Assembly: GCA_005788145.1 (NCBI GenBank) | Contig: SXYY01000121.1 | Coordinates: 1-52,073 of the forward strand | DNA length: 52,073 nucleotides | Origin: Bacteroidota bacterium | GTDB lineage: Bacteria > Bacteroidota > Bacteroidia > NS11-12g > UBA955 | Direction of reading: 5' to 3' | Shown here: in pieces, positions 26,391 to 35,186 of the stretch | Position numbering within the stretch: position 1 is the first letter of the stretch | Layout: the number at the start of each line of letters is the position of its first letter | Notes under the pieces: model-generated | Told to the model about the DNA's origin: nothing | Database searches by the model: none | Seen by the model: only the letters and a program-made list of their open reading frames with translations | Program-made: the position numbers and the translations under genes

Positions 26391-27230
26391 TTAGATTTCT
26401 TCCAAGAACGACAGCGTATTGTCGAGTGCTACCCACAATTCCTGAGAAAATTCTTCCATGCCCTGACAAGGATGTTTCATGCCAAAAGTGTGATCGCCTT
26501 TGGGAACAGTCATCCTCAGGCTGTGCAAACAAGCATCGTAAAGAGGCTCTGACAGCGCTGGGGGCACTACTGTGTCGGCTTCCCCATGAACGATAAGAAG
26601 CGGTCGACCAAGGCTTCGAGCGGCTTCGAGAACATCAAATTCCTCCTCATGGGCGAGCAAATTTTCCCAAATGCTGTAATCCATGGGCATTTGCTGCTGG
26701 GTACGCGCATTTTCAGTGTATACTCTGCGTTTTTCCTTCCATACGATTTTGTTGTAGGATGCAAATAGATACTGATACGAAGGAATGGGATTCCAAGCGA
26801 TGACTTTTTCTACGTAATCTTGGCAGCGGGACGCAAATACGATGACGTTGGCACCGCCGCGGGAATGTCCTAGCCACGACACGCGTTCAACATTTAAGTT
26901 TAGGTCTTTGCCATTTTCTCTGATCCATTTGGCGAGCGATTCAAGATCATTTTGCTCTTTGCTCACAGTATTTACGGCAAACAATTCGAGGGCTTGAAAA
27001 TCATGCGCATCACCCATTACGCCATTGTGGGAGTGATTAAAGGTGATCACTGCATATTCACCCGTGGCGAAATACTCATGAATAAAAGGGACATGTCCCC
27101 ACTGCTTAAATCCTTTAAAGCCGTGGCAGTACACCAACACAGGATGCGGTCCTTCGGTTGGGGGCAAAAACAAATCGACGGCCATTTGGCCGTCGATTGT
27201 TTTGATCTGAAAATGTTTATTGTCTTTCAC
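26391..27230 (-). CDS. Alpha/beta hydrolase (dienelactone-hydrolase-like)
   Basis: About 279 residues. The fold shows a strand and oxyanion region HPVLVYCHGFKGFKQWG, the nucleophile elbow GHSRGGAN (Ser), an Asp in VHGEADTVVPP and the catalytic His in KGDHTFG. Substrate unknown; probably an esterase of the YciA/BAAT-like class found widely in Bacteroidota. The start is uncertain. The conserved N-terminal KHFQIKT precedes the first internal Met (27185), so the GTG at 27230 is preferred; longer in-frame starts run into tRNA-Leu. This puts the start codon 4 nt after the tRNA CCA end, on the same strand, and suggests a shared transcript. Confidence 0.85.
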   Translation of the reverse strand: MKDNKHFQIKTIDGQMAVDLFLPPTEGPHPVLVYCHGFKGFKQWGHVPFIHEYFATGEYAVITFNHSHNGVMGDAHDFQALELFAVNTVSKEQNDLESLAKWIRENGKDLNLNVERVSWLGHSRGGANVIVFASRCQDYVEKVIAWNPIPSYQYLFASYNKIVWKEKRRVYTENARTQQQMPMDYSIWENLLAHEEEFDVLEAARSLGRPLLIVHGEADTVVPPALSEPLYDACLHSLRMTVPKGDHTFGMKHPCQGMEEFSQELWVALDNTLSFLEEI

Positions 27231-27234
27231 AATT

Positions 27235-27321
27235 TGGTGCCCAGGACCGGAGTCGAACCGGTACGGGGGTGAACCCACAGGTGTTTGAGACCAGCGCGTC
27301 TACCAATTCCGCCACCTGGGC
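27235..27321 (-). tRNA. tRNA-Leu(CAA)
   Basis: An 87-nt cloverleaf on the minus strand with acceptor GCCCAGG/CCTGGGC, a D-arm with GGTAGACGC, anticodon CAA (27287-27285), a long class II variable arm, T-loop TTCGACT and an encoded ACCA end. It reads UUG codons. The anticodon stem CTGGT/ACCTG has a T-T mismatch at the 28-42 pair (positions 27293 and 27279). It has its own promoter upstream, and a hydrolase gene starts 4 nt after its 3' end. Confidence 0.96.
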
Positions 27322-27345
27322 ATGTATTCTTTTCAGAACGGGATG

Positions 27346-27376
27346 CAAAATTACCATTTTTTCGCACAATTTCAAA
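27346..27376 (-). promoter_or_regulatory. Promoter of tRNA-Leu (and probably the hydrolase)
   Basis: On the minus strand, TTTG at 27376-27373, a 19-nt spacer and TAATTTTG at 27353-27346, a consensus Bacteroidota promoter. Its -33 element overlaps the stop codon of the phosphodiesterase gene at 27372. The -7 G is 25 nt from the mature tRNA 5' end. Confidence 0.75.
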
Positions 27377-27896
27377 TATTACCGCAAGATTGTTTGATAA
27401 TATTTTTGGGCCATTCCACAACTTCCATGGAATGAATCTTTTGTGGCTCCAATTCAAATCTCAATGCAGTGCGCACTTTATGAAAGCCATGCAATCCACA
27501 AGCACCGGGATTGAGAAATAGCAGGTTATTCATCTTTGCATCGCGCTGTACTTGCAGCATGTGAGAATGACCACACACATAAATATCCGGTTTGGTTTTT
27601 TGCAAGATGTCTTTGACTTGGGCCGGATATCTGCCGGGCTTCCCGCCGATGTGGGTCATGAAAATCCGAAACCCTTCCCGATCAAACAACTGCAGTTCGG
27701 GGTATTCCACCTTTACATCCATCCCATCAATGTTGCCATAGACCCCAACAATGGGTTTGCCGAGGGCTGTAATGGCGTCATGCATTTTGGTATTGAGCCA
27801 ATCACCGGCATGCCAGATTTCATCGGCCCATGTTGCATGGTGAAGGATGCCCTCATCTACCCAGCCATGGTTGTCGGAAATAACCAAAATCTTCAT
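27372..27896 (-). CDS. YfcE/MJ0936-type metallophosphoesterase
   Basis: 174 residues from the ATG at 27896 (MKILVISDNHG); a Met 5 codons upstream is possible. The two-metal calcineurin-like motifs appear in order: SDNHG, HAGDW, GVYGNID, FMTHIGG and CGHSH. YfcE-type enzymes are cytoplasmic phosphodiesterases of uncertain natural substrate. The gene lies in a minus-strand run after the E2 gene and a possible small membrane ORF, with the tRNA-Leu promoter embedded in its 3' end. Confidence 0.93.
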   Translation of the reverse strand: MKILVISDNHGWVDEGILHHATWADEIWHAGDWLNTKMHDAITALGKPIVGVYGNIDGMDVKVEYPELQLFDREGFRIFMTHIGGKPGRYPAQVKDILQKTKPDIYVCGHSHMLQVQRDAKMNNLLFLNPGACGLHGFHKVRTALRFELEPQKIHSMEVVEWPKNIIKQSCGNI

Positions 27897-27907
27897 GTTT
27901 ATTTTTT

Positions 27908-28018
27908 TCAATAAATCCAGTACAACAGGGCCGTAATCACGCAGTTAAATTCAAACATTCCCATTCCTGCAAAGCAGAGGCTCATGAGTTTGGCGAATAG
28001 AAGGATTTTGCGTTCCAC
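27908..28018 (-). CDS. Possible small membrane protein (36 residues, GTG start)
   Basis: An open frame of 36 codons with a GTG start at 28018, between the E2 gene and the phosphodiesterase gene. The product starts VERKILLFAKLM and is almost entirely one hydrophobic helix (LFAKLMSLCFAGMG) followed by EFNCVITALLYWIY, a second short hydrophobic segment. The frame stays open upstream to the E2 stop, and the ORF ends 11 nt before the next start, filling the gap neatly as an operon member would. An internal ATG would give only 25 residues. No homologue is recognised; it may be chance. Confidence 0.4.
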   Translation of the reverse strand: MERKILLFAKLMSLCFAGMGMFEFNCVITALLYWIY

Positions 28019-28053
28019 TACGCCAAAGTTAAGTAAAAGTGCGTTGAGCGATT

Positions 28054-29415
28054 TTAGATCTCGCGGTTAACGTCCCACTGCTCCAAGTAATCGGCCACAC
28101 GACGCACGAACATACCACCCAAAGCACCATCCACCACACGGTGATCGTAGCTATGAGAGAGGTACATCATATGTCGGATCGCAATCACATCCCCATACTC
28201 AGTTTCGAGCACGGCGGGCTTTTTGCGGATGGCACCCACAGCCATAATGGCTACTTGTGGCTGATTGATCACGGGGGTTCCTAGTACGTTTCCGAAGCTA
28301 CCCACATTGGTGAGGGTGTATGTACCGCCTTGGATTTCATCGGGGGTTAATTTGCCAATGCGGGCGCGGTTTGCCAATTCATTGACCGCACGGGTTAAAC
28401 CAAGCAGGTTCATGCTATCGGCATTTTTAATTACTGGAACGATGAGGTTTCCATTCTGTTGCGCAACGGCCATCCCTACATTGATATTCTTTTTCTTGAT
28501 GATGGTGGAGCCATCAACACTCACGTTGATCATGGGGAAATCTTTGATGGCTTTTGCCACGGCCTCGATGAAGATGGGGGTAAAGGTGATGTTCTCCCCT
28601 TCGCGGTTTTTGAATGAATCTTTCACGCGGTTTCTCCAGTTCACCAAGTTGGTTACATCGGCTTCCACGAAACTGGTTACGTGGGGTGATGTGTGCTTGC
28701 TCATTACCATGTGATCGGCGATGAGTTTGCGCACGCGATCCATCTCAATCAATTCGTCGCCAGGATTCAATGAAATGCTTGACTTCACTTCTACTTTGGC
28801 GGGTGTTTGATTTGAAATGACGGGAGCGGCAGGCGCATTTGGTGAAGCCAAGGTGGCGACAGCCATTGGCTGTGCATTTCCGCGGTTGGCCACATAAGCC
28901 AAAATATCGGATTTAGTCACCCTACCCTCTTTTCCAGTGCCAGGAACGGTTTCAAGTTCAGACATACTCACACCTTCGGTGCGAGCAATGTTCAAAACCA
29001 ATGGGGAATAGAATCGAGAACCATCGGCATTGCTTAGGGATTCAGCAGCAGGTTGTGCGGCTTGGATTTGGTTTTCAATGGCTGTAACAGCGGCTTCTAC
29101 GGCAACGGGCGTTTCTACTACTGGGGCAGTTACTGGCGCTGCGGTGGGGGCCGGAGCGACAGCGGAGGCCCCTCCTTCTATGTTGATCATGGCTACAGGT
29201 TCCCCAACCTTCACTACATCACCATCCTTGTATATCTGTTTTACCAGAATGCCCGCCTCTGTGCTCGGAATTTCACTATCAACCTTATCGGTGGCAATTT
29301 CTACGATGGGCTCGTCTTTTTCAACACGATCGCCTTCATTCTTTAACCAACGAATAATGGTCGCTTCCGCGATGCTCTCGCCCATTTTGGGCATTACAAT
29401 GGGTTTTTCTGCCAT
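28054..29415 (-). CDS. 2-oxoacid dehydrogenase complex E2 (dihydrolipoyl acyltransferase)
   Basis: 453 residues. The N-terminal lipoyl domain (about 1-78) has the lipoylated Lys44 in EIATDKVDSEIPS. A Pro/Ala/Val-rich swinging linker (about 82-125) precedes the E3-binding domain (about 136-172, YSPLVLNIARTEGVS ... GKEGRVTKSDIL). The catalytic acyltransferase domain (about 220-453) ends with DHRVVDG (His425, Asp429). The TDKVDSE lipoyl motif resembles branched-chain or general 2-oxoacid E2 of Bacteroidota rather than E. coli AceF, so substrate is uncertain. E1 and E3 genes are not nearby. LipB, encoded at 35620, belongs to the lipoylation pathway this protein needs. Confidence 0.94.
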   Translation of the reverse strand: MAEKPIVMPKMGESIAEATIIRWLKNEGDRVEKDEPIVEIATDKVDSEIPSTEAGILVKQIYKDGDVVKVGEPVAMINIEGGASAVAPAPTAAPVTAPVVETPVAVEAAVTAIENQIQAAQPAAESLSNADGSRFYSPLVLNIARTEGVSMSELETVPGTGKEGRVTKSDILAYVANRGNAQPMAVATLASPNAPAAPVISNQTPAKVEVKSSISLNPGDELIEMDRVRKLIADHMVMSKHTSPHVTSFVEADVTNLVNWRNRVKDSFKNREGENITFTPIFIEAVAKAIKDFPMINVSVDGSTIIKKKNINVGMAVAQQNGNLIVPVIKNADSMNLLGLTRAVNELANRARIGKLTPDEIQGGTYTLTNVGSFGNVLGTPVINQPQVAIMAVGAIRKKPAVLETEYGDVIAIRHMMYLSHSYDHRVVDGALGGMFVRRVADYLEQWDVNREI

Positions 29416-29522
29416 AAAAATTCACCACAAAAATCGGCATTTTTCGGTTCACCGCCAAACGACTGCGCCGAAACTCATAAAATGACCAATGAAATTGCCC
29501 TTTTGAGGATAAAATTCTGTGA

Positions 29523-30434
29523 TTACTTACCCTCCAACTCGTCCCACATACCTGCCAACTTCATCATCTGCAACACTTCTTGCTGTTTCTCAAGCTCTTG
29601 TACCTCACCATAAGAAAAATGCAGATTTCTCAGCATCCGCTTTACAATCTCCTTAACCCCACAAGGATGGTAGAATTGTTTTTGCGGACTCACATTCACC
29701 ACTTTCAAGAATGCATCTACATTATCTTTCGTGAATATTTGTCCCTTGCTGTACGGATTGATATAAAACAAGGTCTTTTCGATGTCTTCCATGCGCACAA
29801 CCTTCATGTTCTTCAACCCCTTCAACTCCTCTTTCAATTGGCAAAATCCCACCACAAAATGCTGGGGCAAATTCACCCCAAACACAGGCAATCCCAAACT
29901 TTGTGCGATTGACATGTACACAACCGACAAACTAATTGGATTCCCAGTCTTTCTCTCTAACACCCTGTTGACAAAGGAATTATCCGTATAGTGGTATTGA
30001 CTATTATCGCCATGGAAGCCCTGTTGATCAAAAAAAACATGGTTGAGAATTTGAATTTTATCGACGTCATTCTCCACGTTTCCCATCATCAGCCAAACAT
30101 CCAGTTTGATGTCGCTCAGTGTCCTTCTCACCGTGTCAATTTTTAGACCCGGGTATTGTACCTGGGTGACCAACACCCACCCTTCAATGAGGTCGGGCTG
30201 TTCTTGTTCAAACCAATTTTTGAATCGTTTGTGCAGCCCATTTCGTTGAATGCGTTTGATCAACAATTCAATATGCGAAGAAACCGCTGGAAAATCATTG
30301 GCTAACCAAATGGCCTCTAAATCATCCACGAGGTCTTCCCCCTCTTCCATGAATCGCGATTCCAATGCCTCAACCACCTCCTCGTCGGGGTCATCGAGCA
30401 ATTGAATCATCGCTTTGAGGGTCGACACATCCAT
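29523..30434 (-). CDS. SirB1-family transglutaminase-like protein
   Basis: 303 residues. The N-terminal half is acidic and helical, with HEAT-like character (LLDDPDEEVVEALESRF). The core Transglut_core2 region (about 95-220) shows HVFFDQQGFHGD, DNSFVNRVLERKTGNPISLSVVYMSIAQSLGLPV and GVNLPQHFVVGF, the signatures of the SirB1 family. The classical transglutaminase Cys is not conserved in this group, so enzymatic activity is doubtful. It follows topA by 39 nt on the same strand. Confidence 0.88.
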   Translation of the reverse strand: MDVSTLKAMIQLLDDPDEEVVEALESRFMEEGEDLVDDLEAIWLANDFPAVSSHIELLIKRIQRNGLHKRFKNWFEQEQPDLIEGWVLVTQVQYPGLKIDTVRRTLSDIKLDVWLMMGNVENDVDKIQILNHVFFDQQGFHGDNSQYHYTDNSFVNRVLERKTGNPISLSVVYMSIAQSLGLPVFGVNLPQHFVVGFCQLKEELKGLKNMKVVRMEDIEKTLFYINPYSKGQIFTKDNVDAFLKVVNVSPQKQFYHPCGVKEIVKRMLRNLHFSYGEVQELEKQQEVLQMMKLAGMWDELEGK

Positions 30435-30473
30435 GACTACCAGAAATTGGTTGTTCTAAACAGGGTTCTCCGA

Positions 30474-32972
30474 TTATTTTTTCTTTTTGAATCCGCCCGC
30501 CTTGGGCTTTTTTACAAAATTCTTGCACAAATCGGCCACTTCCGCAAACGTCAAAGCATCCCATTGTTTGTCCTTTGGAATAGGTACATTGTCCTTGCCA
30601 CTCTTGATATAGGGACCATAACGACCATTCAAAATTTGTATGTTCGCATCTTCGGTAAACGCCTTTAAGACGGCGGCCTTATCACCAGCCGTTTTGGCTT
30701 CCACCAACGCAATCGCCTGATCCAAAGTCACTGTCTCAGGGGCCTGTCCTTTGGGAATACTCACAAATTGCCCTTGGTATTTGATGTAGGGTCCAAATCT
30801 GCCTTTACTCACTTCCAAGGTAACACCATTGTAATCGCCGATGGCCAATGGGAATTGCACTCCTTGCAGGGCTTCGTCCAGAATTGCCGAACACTGTTCG
30901 GGGGTCATCGCTATCAAATCTGTGCCTTTGTCTACATTGAAGTACTTGTCACCGCGCTTTAGGTAGGGTCCGTATCGACCGATACCCGCAATCACTGGCT
31001 CCCCGTTGTATACCATAACCTCACGTGGAAGTTCAAATAACTTCAACGCTGTTTCCATATCCACGGTCTCGATGGTTTGTCCTTGTTGTAAACTCGCATA
31101 AAGCAATTTCTCTTCGTCGTCCTTCACCCCGATTTGCACAAACGGACCAAACTTACCCATCCTTACGCTTACCTGACGACCTAGGGTTGGATGAACACCC
31201 AATATTCGCTCGCCGGTTACCCGTTCAGCAGACTCCATGGTGGTATCTACTGCCGCGTGGAATGGTCCGTAAAAACCGGTTAGCATGTCTTGCCAAGCTT
31301 GGTTACCGGCTGCAATTTCATCGAACTGTTTTTCCACAGAAGCTGTAAATCCGTAATCCATGATGGCATCGAAATTGGCCGACAGAAAATCCGTCACCAA
31401 CATACCCATGTCGGATGGGAACAACTTGTTCTTTTCCGCACCGTAATTTTCCGTTTTAACAACTTCCTTGATATCCGTACCTTCCAAGGTTATCTCAGCA
31501 ATTTTGCGCTGTTTACCCTCCCTGGTTTCGGTGGTTACATATTGTCTTTTCTGAATTGTGGTAATGGTGGGAGCATAGGTGGATGGACGACCGATGCCCA
31601 ATTCTTCCAATTTTTTTACCAGCGATGCTTCCGAATACCTCGGTGCAGGGCGTGCATATCGCTCCAACGCTATGAGTTTTAGTCGCTCAATGGCATCTCC
31701 AACCGTTACAGCTGGCAATAAACCGTCATTTTCGCCATCTTCTTCTTCATCGTCTTTGGATTCGATGTACACTTTCAAAAATCCATCGAACCGGATTACT
31801 TCACCTTCTGCTTGAAATTTGGATTTCTTGCTACCATCTTCAAGTGTAATCACCGTTTTTTCCATTTCGGCTTTGGCCATTTGCGAGGCGATGGAACGCT
31901 TCCAAATCAAAGAATACAATTTCTTCTCTCTGTTGTCATCCCCTGCAAACTGAACTCCAAAATTGGTTGGACGGATGGCTTCGTGCGCCTCCTGTGCCGA
32001 TTCATTCTTGGTTGTATAATTTCTCACTTGAGAATATTTTTCCCCAAATGATTTCAGAATTTCTTCTTTCGCTGCACCCATGGCCATTTTACTCAAGTTG
32101 ACGGAGTCGGTACGCATGTAGGTAATGTGTCCGTTTTCGTACAACTTTTGTGCGATGCGCATGGTTGTTGTCACATCATATCCCAACTTTCGTGATGCCT
32201 CCTGCTGCAGTGTAGATGTGGTAAATGGGGGTGCTGGATTTCTGAAGGTGGGCTTTACTTCCAGTCCTGTGACTTGAAAATCCTCATCCACCAGCGATTC
32301 TAAGAATGCCCTGGCATCAACAGCATTGCTGGGTTTTTTAACACTATCGGCGGTTAATGTTTTGCCTTCTTTGGTTTTGAACTGACCTTGTACGCGGAAA
32401 TCAGATTTGGCATCAAATTCATTGATTTCTCGCTCGCGCTCTACCACCAATTTTACCGCCACTGATTGTACACGACCCGCACTCAATTTGGGTTGCACTT
32501 TTCGCCATAGAATGGGCGACAATTCAAAGCCCACCAAACGATCCAAAACGCGACGAGCCTGCTGCGCATCCACCAAACACTTATCGATGGTTCTTGGATG
32601 CTCAATGGCATTCAAAATGGCTGTCTTTGTGATTTCATTGAATACAATTCGCTTGGTATTTTCGGCTTTCAAGCCCAAAACCTCAAACAAATGCCAACTA
32701 ATGGCCTCTCCTTCTCGGTCTTCGTCCGATGCCAACCATACCGTTTCGGCATCCTTCGCATATTTTTTTAATTCTGCAACGAGTTTCTTCTTTTCATCGG
32801 GCACCTCATACTTGGGGGCGAATCCATTTTTTATATCGATGGCGGAATCTCCGGACGACAAGTCACGGATGTGGCCCATACTGGATTTTACAATAAAACC
32901 TTCACCGAGATATTTCTCAATGGTTTTGGCTTTGGCGGGTGACTCTACAATGACTAGGTTCTTGATTGACAT
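30474..32972 (-). CDS. topA: DNA topoisomerase I (type IA)
   Basis: Relaxes negative supercoils by single-strand passage. 832 residues. The N-terminal Toprim domain (KNLVIVESPAKAKTIEKYLG) has the metal site Asp83/Asp85/Glu87 in ASDEDREGEA. The catalytic Tyr285 is in HITYMRTDSVNLS. The core continues with LSAGRVQSVA and GIGRPSTYAPTI. The C-terminal third has repeated Topo_C motifs (FGPFVQIG, YGPYLKRGDKYF, FGPYIKYQGQF and YGPYIKSGKDN) instead of Cys4 zinc fingers, and ends in a Lys-rich tail. It starts 3 nt after the M43 protease gene. Confidence 0.97.
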   Translation of the reverse strand: MSIKNLVIVESPAKAKTIEKYLGEGFIVKSSMGHIRDLSSGDSAIDIKNGFAPKYEVPDEKKKLVAELKKYAKDAETVWLASDEDREGEAISWHLFEVLGLKAENTKRIVFNEITKTAILNAIEHPRTIDKCLVDAQQARRVLDRLVGFELSPILWRKVQPKLSAGRVQSVAVKLVVEREREINEFDAKSDFRVQGQFKTKEGKTLTADSVKKPSNAVDARAFLESLVDEDFQVTGLEVKPTFRNPAPPFTTSTLQQEASRKLGYDVTTTMRIAQKLYENGHITYMRTDSVNLSKMAMGAAKEEILKSFGEKYSQVRNYTTKNESAQEAHEAIRPTNFGVQFAGDDNREKKLYSLIWKRSIASQMAKAEMEKTVITLEDGSKKSKFQAEGEVIRFDGFLKVYIESKDDEEEDGENDGLLPAVTVGDAIERLKLIALERYARPAPRYSEASLVKKLEELGIGRPSTYAPTITTIQKRQYVTTETREGKQRKIAEITLEGTDIKEVVKTENYGAEKNKLFPSDMGMLVTDFLSANFDAIMDYGFTASVEKQFDEIAAGNQAWQDMLTGFYGPFHAAVDTTMESAERVTGERILGVHPTLGRQVSVRMGKFGPFVQIGVKDDEEKLLYASLQQGQTIETVDMETALKLFELPREVMVYNGEPVIAGIGRYGPYLKRGDKYFNVDKGTDLIAMTPEQCSAILDEALQGVQFPLAIGDYNGVTLEVSKGRFGPYIKYQGQFVSIPKGQAPETVTLDQAIALVEAKTAGDKAAVLKAFTEDANIQILNGRYGPYIKSGKDNVPIPKDKQWDALTFAEVADLCKNFVKKPKAGGFKKKK

Positions 32973-32975
32973 GAA

Positions 32976-35087
32976 TTATTTTCCGAAAATGACTGGTTTT
33001 TGAATTTGACCTCCGCTACTGCGCAAGCTGATGATATACAAGCCTTGCGTGGGCAAAGATAAATCCGACATAAAAATGGTATTTGTAGATTCCGAAAGTT
33101 TGCCTTCAAAAATATTGGCAACCTTTCTTCCTTGCATATCGAGCAGTTCAACAACCACAAACTCATTTGGTTTGGAATTGCGAATGACAATTTTGGAATT
33201 GGCTTCAATTGGGTTCGGGCTAATCTCCATGATTTGAAGGTCATCACCCAAAGTATTCAATCCCGCCATATATTGACCCAAATTGATATTGTCGATGTAA
33301 ATTGGGTTGCCTCCTTCACTGGCGAAATCAATTCTAAATGTCAGATTGGTGTTGAGTCCAAGTCCAATCGACGACAAACTTGGCAGCCCCATTACTTTCC
33401 ATTGTGTGGTCTTGGAGGGTTTGAAATTGCTGGTATAAACCTGACCAGAGTAACCCAATGCGGCTCCTGAACGCTCCATGATTTGTTTGTAAGATGCGCC
33501 GCAATCGGTTGAAACAAACACCCGAAGGACGTCGGTTACATCGGCGCTTGGCTGGCAGTAAGAAGCCATGAAGGTAAATTTGGGTGTGAGTGCTCCCATG
33601 TTGGAAATATCAACACTTGGCAATGTCATGCTGTATGTATTCCCAATGTTCGCACCCGTGGTTATTGGCGCTTTGTAGCAATTGGTCCCCAAGTAACTTG
33701 TGGTATTTTCCAAAACAAATCGAGAGCCCACGGGAGAGGAATGAACAAATTTGTCATCCGTCGTAAATGTGGTTGGGTCGCCCTTTTCAAAGCTCTGTTC
33801 GAAGTTGGCTTTATTGACTGCAACCGATTTTAATACGGTGATGTAATTGGTTTTTGTGGTTGAGTTACTACCCTTCGCATTTTGAACAGTGAGGGAAACG
33901 GCATATGTTCCTGGCGTTTGATAGGTAATCGTTGGGTTTTGAACCGAGGAACTGGGCTGACTTGAACCTGTAAAACTCCATGACCATGCTGTTGGTGCAG
34001 ATTTGCATGTGAGGTCGTAAAATTTCACTGATTGACCGGCGCAAATGACTGTACTGCTTGAAGTGAATGATGCCACCGGTGCAACGCTACCAGGCACCAC
34101 ACCAGTAGCAATCAAGTTGGCAGCGGCCACAACGGCTGCACGAGGATAGGTTGTATTCTTCAATACATTGTGCATCCGAGTTTTCTGTTTGAGGGTAAAC
34201 AAGGTTTGACATCCACCGTTCGAATAATCCATGTAATTCTCCCACATGTCGGGCAAATCGGGAAATTCATTGGTACAACTGTTTCCACTAGAAGGACAAG
34301 ATGCATTGACGAAGGTTCCATTCACTGGAGGGGTATCATCGATTTGGTCACCGCCATCGCATCCATCTTGGAACGTGTGGTACAATCCCAACCAATGTCC
34401 CAATTCGTGCGTGAGGGTTCTGCCACTATCTGAGGCCACTGCTGTGCCTATGGTTCCAACACGATCTGATTTCATTACGATTCCGTCGCGGGTAGCATTC
34501 GTGGCCCAAGGGAAACATGCATATCCCAAAACCTCACCCCCATCTACGCCTCCTGAGATGGATGAAACCACCCAAATGTTTAGATACTTTTTGTAATTCC
34601 AATTGATCAATGATTTAACCTTTTCGGTACTCATATCCATTTGAACACCCGCAGAAGAGTACACCCGGTTGATTCCCTCTGTGCAGTTTCCATTGGGGTC
34701 AATTTTTGCCAATTCGAATTTGATCTGACAATCTGCCGCCAAACCGTTGAAAGCTGCGCGTAGTTTGGTTCTATTTCCATTGAGCAAGTTGAAATCATTG
34801 TTCAACACGCGCAATTGATCAAGGATTTGTTCCCTGGAAATGTTTTCCGGTCCGTTTGTATGAATCACATGAAATACAACTGGAATGGTGTAGATCGCGG
34901 CGCGAGACTCCAGGGTGTTCTCTTTCAATATGGCATTGATTTCATCTTCCACAACAGCGATTTGAGGATCGGACTGCTTCAAATATTGATGGTATTGATC
35001 CGAACCACATTTATGCTGGGCTTCCACACCTTGAATTAACCCACTAAATCCTAGCCCGAGGGCCACACATATCTTACTTAGTCTCAT
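32976..35087 (-). CDS. Secreted M43 (pappalysin-like) metalloprotease with PKD domain and T9SS sorting signal
   Basis: 703 residues from the ATG at 35087, which begins a signal peptide (MRLSKICVALGLGF ... VEAQ). The protease domain (about 65-320) has the extended zinc motif HELGHWLGLYH (His227, Glu228, His231, His237) and a Met-turn in MWENYMDYSNGGC. A PKD domain follows (about 345-425, WSWSFTGSSQPSSSVQNPTITYQTPGTYAVSLTV), then a beta-sandwich region. The last roughly 80 residues form a type A T9SS C-terminal domain (ISPNPIEANSKIVI ... GLYIISLRSSGGQIQKPVIF). It is therefore probably exported by the GldKLMN system in this window and attached to or released from the surface. The targets are unknown. 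Confidence 0.94.
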   Translation of the reverse strand: MRLSKICVALGLGFSGLIQGVEAQHKCGSDQYHQYLKQSDPQIAVVEDEINAILKENTLESRAAIYTIPVVFHVIHTNGPENISREQILDQLRVLNNDFNLLNGNRTKLRAAFNGLAADCQIKFELAKIDPNGNCTEGINRVYSSAGVQMDMSTEKVKSLINWNYKKYLNIWVVSSISGGVDGGEVLGYACFPWATNATRDGIVMKSDRVGTIGTAVASDSGRTLTHELGHWLGLYHTFQDGCDGGDQIDDTPPVNGTFVNASCPSSGNSCTNEFPDLPDMWENYMDYSNGGCQTLFTLKQKTRMHNVLKNTTYPRAAVVAAANLIATGVVPGSVAPVASFTSSSTVICAGQSVKFYDLTCKSAPTAWSWSFTGSSQPSSSVQNPTITYQTPGTYAVSLTVQNAKGSNSTTKTNYITVLKSVAVNKANFEQSFEKGDPTTFTTDDKFVHSSPVGSRFVLENTTSYLGTNCYKAPITTGANIGNTYSMTLPSVDISNMGALTPKFTFMASYCQPSADVTDVLRVFVSTDCGASYKQIMERSGAALGYSGQVYTSNFKPSKTTQWKVMGLPSLSSIGLGLNTNLTFRIDFASEGGNPIYIDNINLGQYMAGLNTLGDDLQIMEISPNPIEANSKIVIRNSKPNEFVVVELLDMQGRKVANIFEGKLSESTNTIFMSDLSLPTQGLYIISLRSSGGQIQKPVIFGK

Positions 35088-35186
35088 TTTCGTTCCGCAA
35101 ATTAAATTGAAAGTTTCTTGGTTTGTGGTAATAACTTGTAAAATCAATGACATCAAATTTTCAGGAAGGGTTGCTTTGTGTTATGA

